NCBI RefSeq assembly: GCF_003968755.1
Contig: NZ_RYDL01000010.1
Location: 1-64,000, forward strand
DNA: 64,000 nucleotides
Origin: Flavobacterium sp. RSP15
GTDB taxonomy: Bacteria > Bacteroidota > Bacteroidia > Flavobacteriales > Flavobacteriaceae
Reading direction: 5' to 3'
Of the stretch, positions 29,003-39,046 are shown one piece after another. The notes beneath the pieces are model-generated. The model was not told the origin of the DNA. It worked only from the letters and a program-made list of their open reading frames with translations, and did no database searches. How positions within the stretch are numbered: position 1 is the first letter of the stretch; each line of letters starts with the position of its first letter. The position numbers were made by a program, and so were the translations under genes.

Positions 29003-30487
29003 TTATTTAGCCCACCAAACTTTACTAACGGTATTATCTCCCCCCATTGCTGCTGAGGCTGCTGCAAGATTTTCAGGATTAAGCGATTGTAAATAGGTTG
29101 GATAAGGCACCCGATTTGGAAATACTCTTTCTGTTGGTATACCAGTGCCTCTTGGCAAAATCGGATATCCCGTTCTTCTTTTTTCAAACCATGACTGATA
29201 GTCAACAAAAAAGGAAGCGTAATATTTCTGTGTAATGATTCTTTCTAATTGCGCTTCTATCGATGCATTGGTATCATAAACTACCCCCGTTTGTGTAAGA
29301 TAATTTGAAGGCATGCTTGCGCCCCATTGGAGCATTGATGCTGTTATTGCTGAATTATAATGCTGTTTAGACGATTTTCCTGTATTAAATCCTTTTAATG
29401 CTAGTTCTGCTTTAATAGACTCTACCTCTGACCAGGTCATCATTATACCCAATTGGGGTAAAGTTCTCATAACATCATTATAGCTTGTATTGGCTCCGAC
29501 CTGGTATTCTGTAGTTATAGGATAACCACTTTCTATACCTTGATATACATTTTGACCTCCAACGCTTACTGTTCTAAACCATATAGTTCTTCTTGGATCG
29601 TTATCTGTATTCATTTTATTGATGAAGTATTTGGTAACATAAGTACCATCTCTCCACTCCAATTGTCGTGTATTGAAATACGGATTATAATAAGGGTATA
29701 TTCCTGTATATTTAAAAATAGCATCATCAGCATTACTGGTAAACACAGGGTATTTTACAGGATCCGCTAATAGTGCTGTAATTTGTTCATTGATATTAAT
29801 CTCCCCATTACGTTTTGATAACCGTAACAGTAACCTGATTTTTAATGAATTACAGAATTTTTTCCATTTAACAATTCCGGGATTTGTACCTCCTGAAAGG
29901 CTATTGGAATTGTATAAAAGATCACCACCATAAGTCAGTGCTTTTGATGGATCAAGCAAAGCATTCGCTTGTTCTAAATCACTAAGGATTTTAATATATA
30001 TATCCTTTTGTTTATCGAATGCAGGTTTAAGGTTGCCTTCCGTTGCTTTAACGGCTTCTGAATAAGGAACGTCTCCATACAAATCTGTGATAATAGAATA
30101 AGCCCAACATTTATAGATCATCGAGATCGCTTTATAGTTATTCTCCCCTAATGTTTCGGATGTTCTATTAATATCTTCTATGTCTGCCATATAACTATAG
30201 AAGCTCGTCCATATTCCTGCACCCGGATTAATTACATATCGATGCAATCCCTCCCCCGAGGGACTAGATCGTGGTGCATCAACTTGCATCAACTCATGGT
30301 TAAGATTTCGAGAAGCGGTGATACTAGAGTTGACAATTCTATATTGCAACTGTCCCAGCATAACTCCCGGTGTGATCTGTTCAGGTCGGTTTGGATCGGT
30401 ATTTATATCCTCAAAATCTTTAGTACAAGAGGATAATAGTACTACAAACAAAAAGAGAAAACTAAATTTTTTATTTATTTTTATCAT
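29003..30487 (-). CDS. SusD-like lipoprotein (organophosphorus locus 1)
   Basis: A 494-aa SusD-like outer-membrane lipoprotein of the SusD_2 (PF12771-like) type. The lipobox is LLSSC with Cys21, followed by the typical DFEDINTDPNRPEQITPGVM. C-terminal motifs RIITQKYYASFFVDYQSWFE and RRTGYPILPRG are characteristic of this branch. It starts 11 bases after its SusC. The SusD_2 type is also used in the 61.5-63 kb locus, while the mannan and 47.6 kb loci use the classical RagB/SusD type. Confidence 0.9.
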   Translation of the reverse strand: MIKINKKFSFLFLFVVLLSSCTKDFEDINTDPNRPEQITPGVMLGQLQYRIVNSSITASRNLNHELMQVDAPRSSPSGEGLHRYVINPGAGIWTSFYSYMADIEDINRTSETLGENNYKAISMIYKCWAYSIITDLYGDVPYSEAVKATEGNLKPAFDKQKDIYIKILSDLEQANALLDPSKALTYGGDLLYNSNSLSGGTNPGIVKWKKFCNSLKIRLLLRLSKRNGEININEQITALLADPVKYPVFTSNADDAIFKYTGIYPYYNPYFNTRQLEWRDGTYVTKYFINKMNTDNDPRRTIWFRTVSVGGQNVYQGIESGYPITTEYQVGANTSYNDVMRTLPQLGIMMTWSEVESIKAELALKGFNTGKSSKQHYNSAITASMLQWGASMPSNYLTQTGVVYDTNASIEAQLERIITQKYYASFFVDYQSWFEKRRTGYPILPRGTGIPTERVFPNRVPYPTYLQSLNPENLAAASAAMGGDNTVSKVWWAK

Positions 30488-30498
30488 GATCTATTGAT

Positions 30499-33400
30499 TT
30501 AAAATTTTAGAGTAAGATTAGTTCCTACAGTTCTTGTTGAGGGAAATTGAGCTAATTCAACTCCTGGTGTCAGTGTCCCATTATTTAGATTTCCTCCTTC
30601 GGGATCAAAACCAGGAAACTTTGTGAAATTAAACAGGTCTCTTCCGAAAAAAGCAAGACTTGCCGATTTCATTCCTATCTTTTTCAAGAAGGTTTTCGGT
30701 AAGTTAAATTCGATCCGAACCTCTCTAATCTTAATAAAAGAAGCGTCAAATATATTGGTCTCTCCATTACCGATGTTATAATAATTTTCATAATAGGAAC
30801 TGGCAGCAACTCTTACAGTGTTTGGAATATAAGTCCCATCCGATTGTAAAACTACTCCTTGTCCTACAATCCCGCCATCACGACCTGGAAGCGTTACTCG
30901 GGTTTTCCCTAAGGTATTATTCTTATGATTGGTTTGCGAATACATACTTCCTCCTTTTTGTCCGTCTAGAAGTATACTCAATCTTACTTTTCCAATGGTT
31001 AACTCATTCATGATTCCTGCTTTCCAGTCAGCAAATGCATTTCCTCTTATTTTCAATACAGGATCCAATGTTGCAGGTAAACCAGCCGAAGTGTAAATAA
31101 TCTGCCCGTCAGGAGATCTCTGGAAACCTCTACTGTACATATCTCCCATTCTTCCTCCAACTCTAGCTTCTATGCTTACATTATTCTCGTGGTTATAAAT
31201 AACTTGGTTTGTAATCCCTGGAGCCAATTCTTTTACATAACTTCTATTTCTACTCCAAGTCAAGGTGGTATTCCATTTGAAATTGTTTTTGGCTATTATT
31301 TTTCCTGTTAAAGCTAGCTCCATTCCTCTACTGTTTATTAAACCTGCATTTACGGTTGCATTTGAATAACCCGTAACTGGATCTAATGGAATTGCTAAAA
31401 TCTGATTGCGACTATTATTATTGTAATAGGCAATATCAATTGATAATCGGTTTTTAAACATCCTAAGATCAATTCCGGTTTCTATACTTGAAGTTATCTC
31501 TGGTTTTAAATTTGCATTAAATAAGATCGAAGTATTCGTAAAACTATTGCCATAAATCCGGTCATAATACTTATCAGTTTGATAAGGTCTTGTGTCATTA
31601 CCAACCTGGGCCCAAGACAATCTAAATTTAGTAAAAGAGAAAATAGCGGGAAGATTTGTCATTTCATGGATCAAGAAACTGGAACTGATTGAAGGGTAGA
31701 AAAAGGAATTGTTACCATATGGCAAAGTGCTTGACCAGTCATTCCGTCCCGTTACATCTAAAAATATTTTTTCCTGATAGGATATTTGTCCTAAACCATA
31801 AAAACTATTAATCGCTTTCTTTGTTTTTAAGGGATCTGCCACTGCTTGATCCAAGCTATTTGATATTTGGTAAATTCCCGGCTGCGATAACTGATCCGCA
31901 TACAGTCCTACAAAATCATAGTTTTGCCTCATTGAATTGGCACCTGCAATAATGCTATAATTGATATCCTCATTTAGTGCATTCTTATAGGTTAACAGTG
32001 CATCTGTATTTATTTCATAACTAAATACATTTTGTTCTCTATACATTCCACGAGCATATTTAGTCATACTAAAAGGACGTTGTTGTGATCGAAACTCATT
32101 GGACATGTCCAGTCCAGAACGGACCATAAATTCTAGTTTATCACTAAACTGATAGGTGGTTGACAAGTTACCAATCACGCCGTGTTTATTCATTTTGTTA
32201 AGCATTTCATACATACCCAAATAAGGATTATCAGGTCCTGTATTAAATGGGTTTTTTTGTCTCACATTAACAAGTCCGGGCTGCCAATACGGTTTAAACC
32301 ATTCCGGTTTAATGTTTGGAGCGGTACCGATCATTAGAAAATACATGATGGATTGATTGTTGTAACCTGCAGCTGGCAGATTATCACTTTTCTTATTCGT
32401 ATAATTTACTTTACCATTTATTTTTAACTTATCAGAGATTTTTTGATTTACAGATAAGGAGGCATTTAATCTTTCGAAACCCGTATTAGGAAGAATCCAA
32501 TCATTTTTTAGATGAGTAATTGATAATCGAGTAGAACCATTTTCATTCCCTCCTTCTAAAGCGATACTATTTGATTGTGTCGTTCCTGTTCTAAAAAACC
32601 CAGAAATATAATCTTTGTTAGCAACCCATGGTGTGCGTTCAGTAGGTTTGCCATCTGCAGCATTGAGATTATATTGAAAATAAGATTGACCATCGAATCT
32701 TGGTCCCCAGGCTCTTCCTGCACCTACATTTGTACTTGTATTTAGTCCGTCAGCACTATCTAAATAAGAATAGTATTTATCCGTTCGACCTTCTCCATAT
32801 TCAAATTGATAATCCGGCCAACGATTCACTTGATCAAAACTAAAATTACTGCTAATTGTCACACCAATTCCACCTCCTTTAGTTTTGCCAGACTTGGTAG
32901 TAATAATAATTGCGCCACCTGCGGCCCTTGTTCCATAAAGTGCAGTTGCACCTGGCCCCTTCAAAACTGTTATTTTCTCAATATCTTCAGGGTTAATATC
33001 CGATAATGTTGAACCAAAGTCAACTGGGCTATCCTGAGAAAGGTGTGATGAAAATCCTGTACCGGTGATCTTACTACTTACAGGTACTCCATCCAAGACA
33101 ATCAAAGCTTGATTGTTATCAAGGTTAAGTGAGGATTCTCCACGAAGAGTTATTCTAGAGGATCCCATGGGACCAGCACCGCTTCCCTGAATATTTAAAC
33201 CCGCGACTTTACCAGATAATGAATTCACCCAATTATTTGATTTGGAGTCAGTTACTGCACTTGCACTAAGAGATTGTGCTGAATATCCTAGCGACTTTTC
33301 TTCTCGTTTTATCCCTAATGCAGTTACAACCACCTCTTTTAGAGCCGTTTCATCTTGTCCTAGTATTACTTTAATATCAGTCTTATTTTCTATATTGATT

Positions 33401-33972
33401 TCTTTCGTTTCAAATCCTACATAACTTACAGACAAGACTTTTGTATTTACTGGAACACTAATCATAAATTTTCCGTCAAAATCAGTTATTGCAGCAATAG
33501 AAGTCCCTGATACAAAAACAGATGCTCCTGGAATAGGTAAATTAGACTCATCTAAAACCAAACCTGTAATTTTTCGATTTTGCTGATTCTTTTTTGGAAT
33601 GCTTTTTGGAATACTTTTTGGCGTGCTATCAATAAGCTCTTTTACTAGAACTCCATTTTTAGTGACCTTAAAATCAATACTTACCTTGGTTTTCAAAACC
33701 GTTAATACTTGATTTAAATCTTGGTTATTTATCGTAATAGAAATTTTCTTTTGAAGAAAATTTTGGTCTGACATATAAATAAACTTATTATTTATTTGCT
33801 CCTCTATAAGAGTAAAGATTTGCTTTATAGAAACGTCTTTTAGGTTTAAATTGATTTTCTCTTTTTTAGCTACCTCTACTTCAACAGTACTTTGTTTTGA
33901 AGTATTTGAATAAGTGTTCCCAATACCAAAAAGTAGTAATAAGGATAAACTTAGTATAATTTTTTGTTTCAT
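30499..33972 (-). CDS. SusC-type transporter with STN signalling domain
   Basis: An 1157-aa TonB-dependent transporter with a signal peptide (ending TYS near residue 22) and an STN domain (about residues 40-112: LNLKDVSIKQIFTLIEEQIN, SITINNQDLNQVLTVLKTK). Then comes a CarboxypepD_reg domain (ITGLVLDESNLPIPGASV), the plug (GKVAGLNIQG, ITLRGESSLNLDNNQALIV, VLKGPGATALYGTRAAGG) and the barrel. The STN domain contacts FecR-type anti-sigma factors, and a FecR and ECF sigma gene lie immediately upstream, so substrate uptake probably induces the operon. An imperfect triple repeat (PKSIPKSIPKK) forms the linker after the STN domain. Confidence 0.93.
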   Translation of the reverse strand: MKQKIILSLSLLLLFGIGNTYSNTSKQSTVEVEVAKKEKINLNLKDVSIKQIFTLIEEQINNKFIYMSDQNFLQKKISITINNQDLNQVLTVLKTKVSIDFKVTKNGVLVKELIDSTPKSIPKSIPKKNQQNRKITGLVLDESNLPIPGASVFVSGTSIAAITDFDGKFMISVPVNTKVLSVSYVGFETKEINIENKTDIKVILGQDETALKEVVVTALGIKREEKSLGYSAQSLSASAVTDSKSNNWVNSLSGKVAGLNIQGSGAGPMGSSRITLRGESSLNLDNNQALIVLDGVPVSSKITGTGFSSHLSQDSPVDFGSTLSDINPEDIEKITVLKGPGATALYGTRAAGGAIIITTKSGKTKGGGIGVTISSNFSFDQVNRWPDYQFEYGEGRTDKYYSYLDSADGLNTSTNVGAGRAWGPRFDGQSYFQYNLNAADGKPTERTPWVANKDYISGFFRTGTTQSNSIALEGGNENGSTRLSITHLKNDWILPNTGFERLNASLSVNQKISDKLKINGKVNYTNKKSDNLPAAGYNNQSIMYFLMIGTAPNIKPEWFKPYWQPGLVNVRQKNPFNTGPDNPYLGMYEMLNKMNKHGVIGNLSTTYQFSDKLEFMVRSGLDMSNEFRSQQRPFSMTKYARGMYREQNVFSYEINTDALLTYKNALNEDINYSIIAGANSMRQNYDFVGLYADQLSQPGIYQISNSLDQAVADPLKTKKAINSFYGLGQISYQEKIFLDVTGRNDWSSTLPYGNNSFFYPSISSSFLIHEMTNLPAIFSFTKFRLSWAQVGNDTRPYQTDKYYDRIYGNSFTNTSILFNANLKPEITSSIETGIDLRMFKNRLSIDIAYYNNNSRNQILAIPLDPVTGYSNATVNAGLINSRGMELALTGKIIAKNNFKWNTTLTWSRNRSYVKELAPGITNQVIYNHENNVSIEARVGGRMGDMYSRGFQRSPDGQIIYTSAGLPATLDPVLKIRGNAFADWKAGIMNELTIGKVRLSILLDGQKGGSMYSQTNHKNNTLGKTRVTLPGRDGGIVGQGVVLQSDGTYIPNTVRVAASSYYENYYNIGNGETNIFDASFIKIREVRIEFNLPKTFLKKIGMKSASLAFFGRDLFNFTKFPGFDPEGGNLNNGTLTPGVELAQFPSTRTVGTNLTLKF

Positions 33973-34037
33973 TTTATCTATGATTATTTAGTGTTGTTTT
34001 TAACAAATTATAATTGACCTTGTTTAAGTTTGTTTTT

Positions 34038-34664
34038 CTAATTATTTAATGAAGTTAAAACAACCCCTCTTTTATACGATTCTAAAGCTATGCTAATATA
34101 TTTGCGTGCTATAGCAATATGGTTTTCAACTGTTTTTGAAGTGACATTTAAAATTTCCACTATTTCTTTGTATTTCAATCCATCTATTTTACTGAGTTTA
34201 AAAGCTTGACGTGATTTTTTTGGAATAAAACCTAATGCCTTAATAATTAAATAAATACTTAATTTATTATTTTCATTTTCAATAATCTCTTGCGCCCTAC
34301 TGGATAAAAATAATGTTGTACTTGTATCATCAATTTGTCGACGATACTGCTCTGATTTCCGTGCTGTTTTTAGATTGTTTTTTACTATTACATAAATATA
34401 AGATTTAAGGTTTTTAATGGTATCAAGAAGCTTTCTGTTATTCCTCAGCTGAATATAAACATCAGCTACTGTCTCTTCTACAAGGCAAAAGTTCGTTTCA
34501 TAACTCAATCCAAAACGACACAATCGAATGTAATACCTACTAAAGAAAATTTCCATAGCCTCGTATTGACCATTTCGAATTTTTTGAAATAAATTATCGT
34601 CCGAAAAGCAATTACTATTCCCCGTACTTGATGAATTAATTTTCATGTTGCTAGCGTATTTCAA
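34038..34664 (-). CDS. ECF sigma factor
   Basis: A 208-aa ECF-type sigma factor. Region 2 is visible around residues 25-95 (LFQKIRNGQYEAMEIFFSRYY, LKSYIYVIVKNNL) and region 4 near 150-195 (LGFIPKKSRQAFKLSKIDG, YKEIVEILNVTSKTVENHI). It lies 65 bases upstream of the STN-type SusC and overlaps the preceding FecR gene by 14 bases. It should direct transcription of the SusC/SusD/phosphodiesterase genes when released from FecR. ATG alternatives exist at codon 7 (MKINSS). Confidence 0.9.
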   Translation of the reverse strand: MKYASNMKINSSSTGNSNCFSDDNLFQKIRNGQYEAMEIFFSRYYIRLCRFGLSYETNFCLVEETVADVYIQLRNNRKLLDTIKNLKSYIYVIVKNNLKTARKSEQYRRQIDDTSTTLFLSSRAQEIIENENNKLSIYLIIKALGFIPKKSRQAFKLSKIDGLKYKEIVEILNVTSKTVENHIAIARKYISIALESYKRGVVLTSLNN

Positions 34665-35613
34665 TGTTGTTATGGAAAGTTCTTGTTAGGTTCAAATCTG
34701 AAATAAACTCTAGGGAGATTATGAATTCATCAATAATCTGGTTTTTAAAAAGACCCCTTATGTGTTGCTTAGCAATTGCAGAACCCGTAATTACAAAGTT
34801 TACCCCATAGAATTGATTTATTTTTGAAAGGGCATCTTCGGTTATCTCATCATCTAATAAAAGAATATTGTCCTCCCATGCTAAACATTTTAGAACATCA
34901 AAATTTCTTTTGATAACTGCTTTCGTTCTGGCATTCCATACCAATTCTTCATTGGGTAGTAAGTCAATTTCATCCTTAGATTCTTTAAGCAATACATTTA
35001 CCTTCCCTTTTGCTAAAGAAACTGTTTGATCAGAAGTAGCACTATTGGCATTAAAGTCGGTCCCTAATACTTTCACCTCAAAATCAGTAGTGTTAACTAT
35101 AAAAGGAGTATTCGCATTCTTAGTCACTTTAAAGAAGGCTTCTTCTTTCAAACAAATGGTTTTTCGTTTCGCAAAATCACTGAAATATTTAACTTCACTA
35201 CCCGAATTTAAAATGACGGTACTGCTATCCGGTAAAATAAAAGTTGGCCACTGTCTTTTAGGTGCAATTCTATGATTGGTATATCCCGAAGGAGTCATTC
35301 CGATGAGATTAAACCCCAGACATAAAACTAATACAAAAGCCAAAGAAAGAGCTGACTTCTTTTTTAGGTAAAATTTTATATGTTTTAGCTTTACTGGTTT
35401 ATAGTCTTTTTTTATGATCCAGTTAAAAAAAAAGCTCTTTATTGGTAATGAGCTAATGGGATAACTAATCCAAATAGTTTGAGAATTTTCAAAAGTAGAC
35501 AGTAGATCATCATCTAAAAACAATTCAATTTCAAATACAGATCGCTCTGCTTTTGAAATTTCATTGATAAGATACCTCAAACATTTTTTTTCCTTCTGAC
35601 TAATATTAAACAT
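34651..35613 (-). CDS. FecR-type anti-sigma factor
   Basis: A 320-aa inner-membrane regulator. A short cytoplasmic N-terminal part is followed by one membrane helix (about residues 88-105, SALSLAFVLVLCLGFNLIG) and a periplasmic FecR domain (FILPDSSTVILNSGSEVKY, EEAFFKVTKNANTPFIV, VKVLGTDFNANS), then a C-terminal DUF4974-like segment (LSKINQFYGVNFVI, IRGLFKNQIIDEFI). In most Bacteroidota clusters the sigma gene comes first and FecR second; here FecR comes first and overlaps the sigma gene. The partner is the STN-SusC at 30499-33972. Confidence 0.9.
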   Translation of the reverse strand: MFNISQKEKKCLRYLINEISKAERSVFEIELFLDDDLLSTFENSQTIWISYPISSLPIKSFFFNWIIKKDYKPVKLKHIKFYLKKKSALSLAFVLVLCLGFNLIGMTPSGYTNHRIAPKRQWPTFILPDSSTVILNSGSEVKYFSDFAKRKTICLKEEAFFKVTKNANTPFIVNTTDFEVKVLGTDFNANSATSDQTVSLAKGKVNVLLKESKDEIDLLPNEELVWNARTKAVIKRNFDVLKCLAWEDNILLLDDEITEDALSKINQFYGVNFVITGSAIAKQHIRGLFKNQIIDEFIISLEFISDLNLTRTFHNNIEIR

Positions 35614-37209
35614 AAATATTTCCCTTTGCTTATAGGAGTCATAATAAGAGAAATACCACTAGTTTTCAACACCATCAAATCGACATAATATTGTTAATTA
35701 ATTGTTAATAGACCTGTTTTACTATGAAGCAAGTACTCGTTAGGAAATTTATCTTTACATCAAATATAAAAGGAAATTAATGCTAATATCACAGATTAAT
35801 AGAATTACATCGCATTACCGGATAATGCAAACCATCAGAAGAGACCGCTATAAATTACAAAAACGAATTGCTAAGCATAGAGCAATTCTCTCACTACACT
35901 AGTTTAAAATTGAACAAGTTGAACCTTTTTTTATTGGATAATTGGATAGAAATTATAATTAAGCTATTCAAAATTTAATCTTTAGCAGTTCAATAAAAAT
36001 AGCGAACTAGTTCGTGTTTTGACAAATTGCAACCCATTCTTAGAAGTGTTTTTTGTATATTTACAGTCAATAACACAGCTGAAGAACTGTCAAAATTTGA
36101 AGTGGCACTTGAATAAAAAAACAGATATAAAATATTATATATCAACCACATAGCAAAAATAGAACTTTCCTTCTTTCTCGACAGAATTGAAGTAATAATA
36201 TCTATTAATCAGTTAGTTAGTGTTTTATTTTTTTACTTCTAGGCTACATTTAGATTACATAATTATTATAGAACTGCAGAAAGCAATCAATAATACCAAT
36301 AAACCCATATTAGTTGATATTATTAGCCTCTAAATTCAAAAAAAGACAACGGAGAAACATTATATAAAACGTTGCTGTAAGACATCGTAAAATCTTCTTT
36401 TAGTCTCTTTTTGCTACAGCACTAATTTTAAATAGAATTAAAGATCATTTAAGAAAAATCGAGCATCATTTTTGATTTTTCCCTATAATTTGACGGGGGG
36501 CTTTCTACGATAGTACATCACTGCTTTTATATCTCTCATATTTTTATTTGTCTACTTAAAAAGCAAATTTTAAGGCGAGAAACTACTTGTACCAGCTTAA
36601 GATTGTTGTAAAACTACCTACTAGCTGTTTAAAAAGGTCTAGTGTAAGGGCTTTCTTAGCTGAGATTATAACAGCGCAAGAGTAACGACTTTTTTTATTA
36701 AGGAGTAGGCTTTAAAGATGTCTGTGATTGGTAAAATAAGATCTCTCAAATCAATACCACCCCGTTTATAGTATATTATATGATTCCAAATTTATATTTA
36801 AGGCGGGGTTTTATATTGGCGGGAATCACTTTGTCCAATTGCCTCTTGTCCCTTCCTTGCAGGCAGATACGCTGCAACCAGGTAAAATACAATGCTCCTA
36901 TATAAGATCAAATCTTGGTCCCAAGCGCGCAAAACGACAATCATACCAATTTGCAATTCTTTCTTTCTGCAAAAACTACAAAGTAGCCCAAGCTGACTCA
37001 AAAAGGATATCACAGACCGCTAATTATATAATATTAAAAATAATTGTATAACATTCTCTATGTAGAGTTTTGTAAATTTACAAATATGGTAAAGAACCAT
37101 TGTTTACAATAAGTAAAAAAATTTAACGACCGCTTACTTGAAGTAAAGTAGAGTTGTAAACATTCTAAATTTACGTAACTCAAATGAGTATAACCATAAA
37201 AGAAAAAAA
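35614..37209. other. Long non-coding scar region
   Basis: About 1.6 kb without a supported gene. At 35901-35940 it holds the tail of the 67-aa gene sequence (AAAATTGAACAAGTTGAACC), and shortly after it AGTTCAATAA...GAACTAGTTCG resembles the DNA following the copy at 40.2 kb. A frame on the minus strand (36798-37013) has no recognisable content. The part next to 37210 presumably carries the promoter of the following genes. Otherwise I see nothing. Confidence 0.5.
35901..35940 (+). pseudogene. Tail fragment of the 67-aa gene
   Basis: Forty bases match the last codons of the gene at 27015-27218 (KIEQVEPLIIG region), with T-run differences near the end. Everything upstream of it is unrelated. 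It is one of three copies in the window. Confidence 0.55.
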
Positions 37210-37707
37210 ATGAAAACTAAAATGCAATTAGAACAAAGCATCATAAAGATAACTACTACAATTAACCAAGAATATCCAGAGCTATCAAAATTTATTATTG
37301 AAATGCCCGAGAACAATTCGGAGAGTGAGGAAGTAACTATCAAAAGCCTTGAAGAGTATTATAATTCTTTAAAAGATCTTCTGGATAAATATGCAAAAAC
37401 GCATAGTGAAACGGAGATCAAAGAAATTGCTAAAACACCGGAATACGCAGACTTACAAATCTACCCGCCTTCTGAAGATATTTATCAACAATTAAAGGAA
37501 GAAAAGGATTTGAATCCAGAAGATATTACAAAAAAGAAAACACCAAACGAAAAGGACTTTAAATATGTGAAAACGGGTGCTGATTTAGATGTTCCAGGTT
37601 CAGAGCTAGACGACCAACAAGAAAATGTGGGAAGCGAAGACGAAGAAAACAATTATTACAGTACCGGCGGAGACAACCATAATGATTTAGACGAAAACAA
37701 AGAATAA
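37210..37707 (+). CDS. Acidic hypothetical protein
   Basis: A 165-aa soluble protein with no signal peptide. The N-terminal half is helical (EQSIIKITTTINQEYPELSK, SLEEYYNSLKDLLDKYAKTH); the C-terminal third is very acidic and Asn-rich (LDDQQENVGSEDEENNYYS), probably disordered. I have seen such proteins next to general-stress genes in flavobacteria, but no function is known to me. It precedes a truncated ribosome-hibernation-like ORF and PRC-barrel genes on the same strand. Confidence 0.7.
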   Translation: MKTKMQLEQSIIKITTTINQEYPELSKFIIEMPENNSESEEVTIKSLEEYYNSLKDLLDKYAKTHSETEIKEIAKTPEYADLQIYPPSEDIYQQLKEEKDLNPEDITKKKTPNEKDFKYVKTGADLDVPGSELDDQQENVGSEDEENNYYSTGGDNHNDLDENKE

Positions 37708-37721
37708 TATATAAAACAATT

Positions 37722-37793
37722 ATGAAAATTCAATTCACCACAGACAAAACAATTTTTGATGACGAAAATCAAGAAGACTATATACCTACCTAA
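37722..37793 (+). pseudogene. Possible N-terminal stub of an HPF/RaiA-like gene
   Basis: A 23-codon ORF, MKIQFTTDKTIFDDENQED, begins 14 bases after the preceding gene and stops at TAA 37791. The opening MKIQF.TDK is like that of short hibernation-factor/RaiA proteins of flavobacteria. No continuation is recognisable downstream (37794-38000). It may be a stub left by a deletion, or chance. Confidence 0.35.
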
Positions 37794-38000
37794 AAATGAC
37801 AACAAAGGATTTATCAAAGAGCTGTTTGTAAAATACTAGATTATCCTCACGGTTTTGATTGAACACATTAAATTGTTTGTGAATCAGTTTCCTCATTTAG
37901 TTAATAGTAGTTTTATAAAAGTATTTATATATAAAAAACGAAAAAATGACTGCTTTTTAAATTTGTAGTTAAAAGAATAATAACTGAATGAATCACAACG

Positions 38001-38777
38001 ATGAAACAATTAAAGCAATATAAAATGAAACAAAGTATAAACAGTTTATTAGGCTACACCATTAAAGGAACTGATGGTGAAATTGGAAAAGTAGAAGAGT
38101 TCTTTTTTGATGATCAGACCTCAACCATACGGTATGTGGTGATAAAAACGGGAGGATGGTTTTCCGAAAAAAAAGTTTTGATTTCGCCTGAAGCATTTCA
38201 AAAACTGGATTGCGAATCAAAAAAACTATCTGTAAATCTTACGCAGGAAAAAATAAAAAACAGTCCCGATATTGAAACAGACAAACCTGTTTCAGAACAA
38301 CAGGAAGAGTTGATTCGTGGATACTACTCTTGGCCCGGCTATTACGGAAACGGAATGTATGGACACATGGGCCTAGGCATGTGGGGATATCCGTTAGTTG
38401 AAGTAAGAGAAACAGAAAAGGAAATGATACAAAGAAAAACGGAAAAGCAAGCTAATAAAAACCCGCATCTACGCAGCACACAGGAAGTTACAGGATATGA
38501 TATTCATACAACGGACGGAAACATAGGCAAAGTAGAAGATTTTATAATTGACAATGTAAGCTGGAAAATCCATTTTCTTATTGTGGAAACCGGCAACTGG
38601 TTTTCGGGGAAAAAAGTGATTATTTCTCCACGTTGGATTAAAGATGTAAAATGGCAGGAGCAGATAGTTACTATTAATCACTCAAAAGAAGAAGTAAAAA
38701 ACAGTCCCGAATATGATTCGTCGCAACCGATAAATGATTCATATGAGCATTCACTCAATGACTATTACAAAAAATAA
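38001..38777 (+). CDS. Tandem PRC-barrel protein
   Basis: A 258-aa soluble protein with two PRC-barrel repeats: residues ~10-85 (LLGYTIKGTDGEIGKVEEFF, IRYVVIKTGGWFSEKKVLIS) and ~163-240 (VTGYDIHTTDGNIGKVEDFI, HFLIVETGNWFSGKKVIISP). They are joined by a Gly/Tyr/Met-rich linker (YYGNGMYGHMGLGMWGY). A start at codon 9 (38025) is possible. PRC barrels are small beta-barrel binding modules, here probably part of a stress response; no enzymatic role is expected. The pairwise similarity of the halves indicates an internal duplication. Confidence 0.85.
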   Translation: MKQLKQYKMKQSINSLLGYTIKGTDGEIGKVEEFFFDDQTSTIRYVVIKTGGWFSEKKVLISPEAFQKLDCESKKLSVNLTQEKIKNSPDIETDKPVSEQQEELIRGYYSWPGYYGNGMYGHMGLGMWGYPLVEVRETEKEMIQRKTEKQANKNPHLRSTQEVTGYDIHTTDGNIGKVEDFIIDNVSWKIHFLIVETGNWFSGKKVIISPRWIKDVKWQEQIVTINHSKEEVKNSPEYDSSQPINDSYEHSLNDYYKK

Positions 38778-38787
38778 AATAATAATT

Positions 38788-39009
38788 ATGGAAATTTTAC
38801 AACAAGCAGAAGTATTTGAAAAAGCCAAAATGAGTCATATGTCTAATAGTGATAGAGTGACAGCTTCAAGAGAAGCAAAACGACTTGTATTAGCAATCAA
38901 CAAAATTTATAAGAAGACAAAAGAAGCAACCTTGATGGATATAATGAAGCGGTTAACCATTAAGAAAAAAAGAATAGATATTCGATTGAAAGGAAGACCT
39001 AATTCTTGA
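38788..39009 (+). CDS. Small basic hypothetical protein
   Basis: 73 aa from ATG 38788 (MEILQQAEVFEKAKMSHMS), chosen because the upstream ATG at 38734 lies inside the PRC-barrel gene. The C-terminus is strongly basic (KRLTIKKKRIDIRLKGRP). No domain is recognised. It starts 10 bases after the PRC-barrel gene and is probably co-transcribed. Confidence 0.6.
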   Translation: MEILQQAEVFEKAKMSHMSNSDRVTASREAKRLVLAINKIYKKTKEATLMDIMKRLTIKKKRIDIRLKGRPNS

Positions 39010-39046
39010 GTATACTTATACTATTAACCCCTAATAAACAAACGCC

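Noticed and set aside
36798..37051. Overlapping short ORFs on both strands
   Set aside because: No motif, no start context, and they lie in a relic-filled intergenic stretch.
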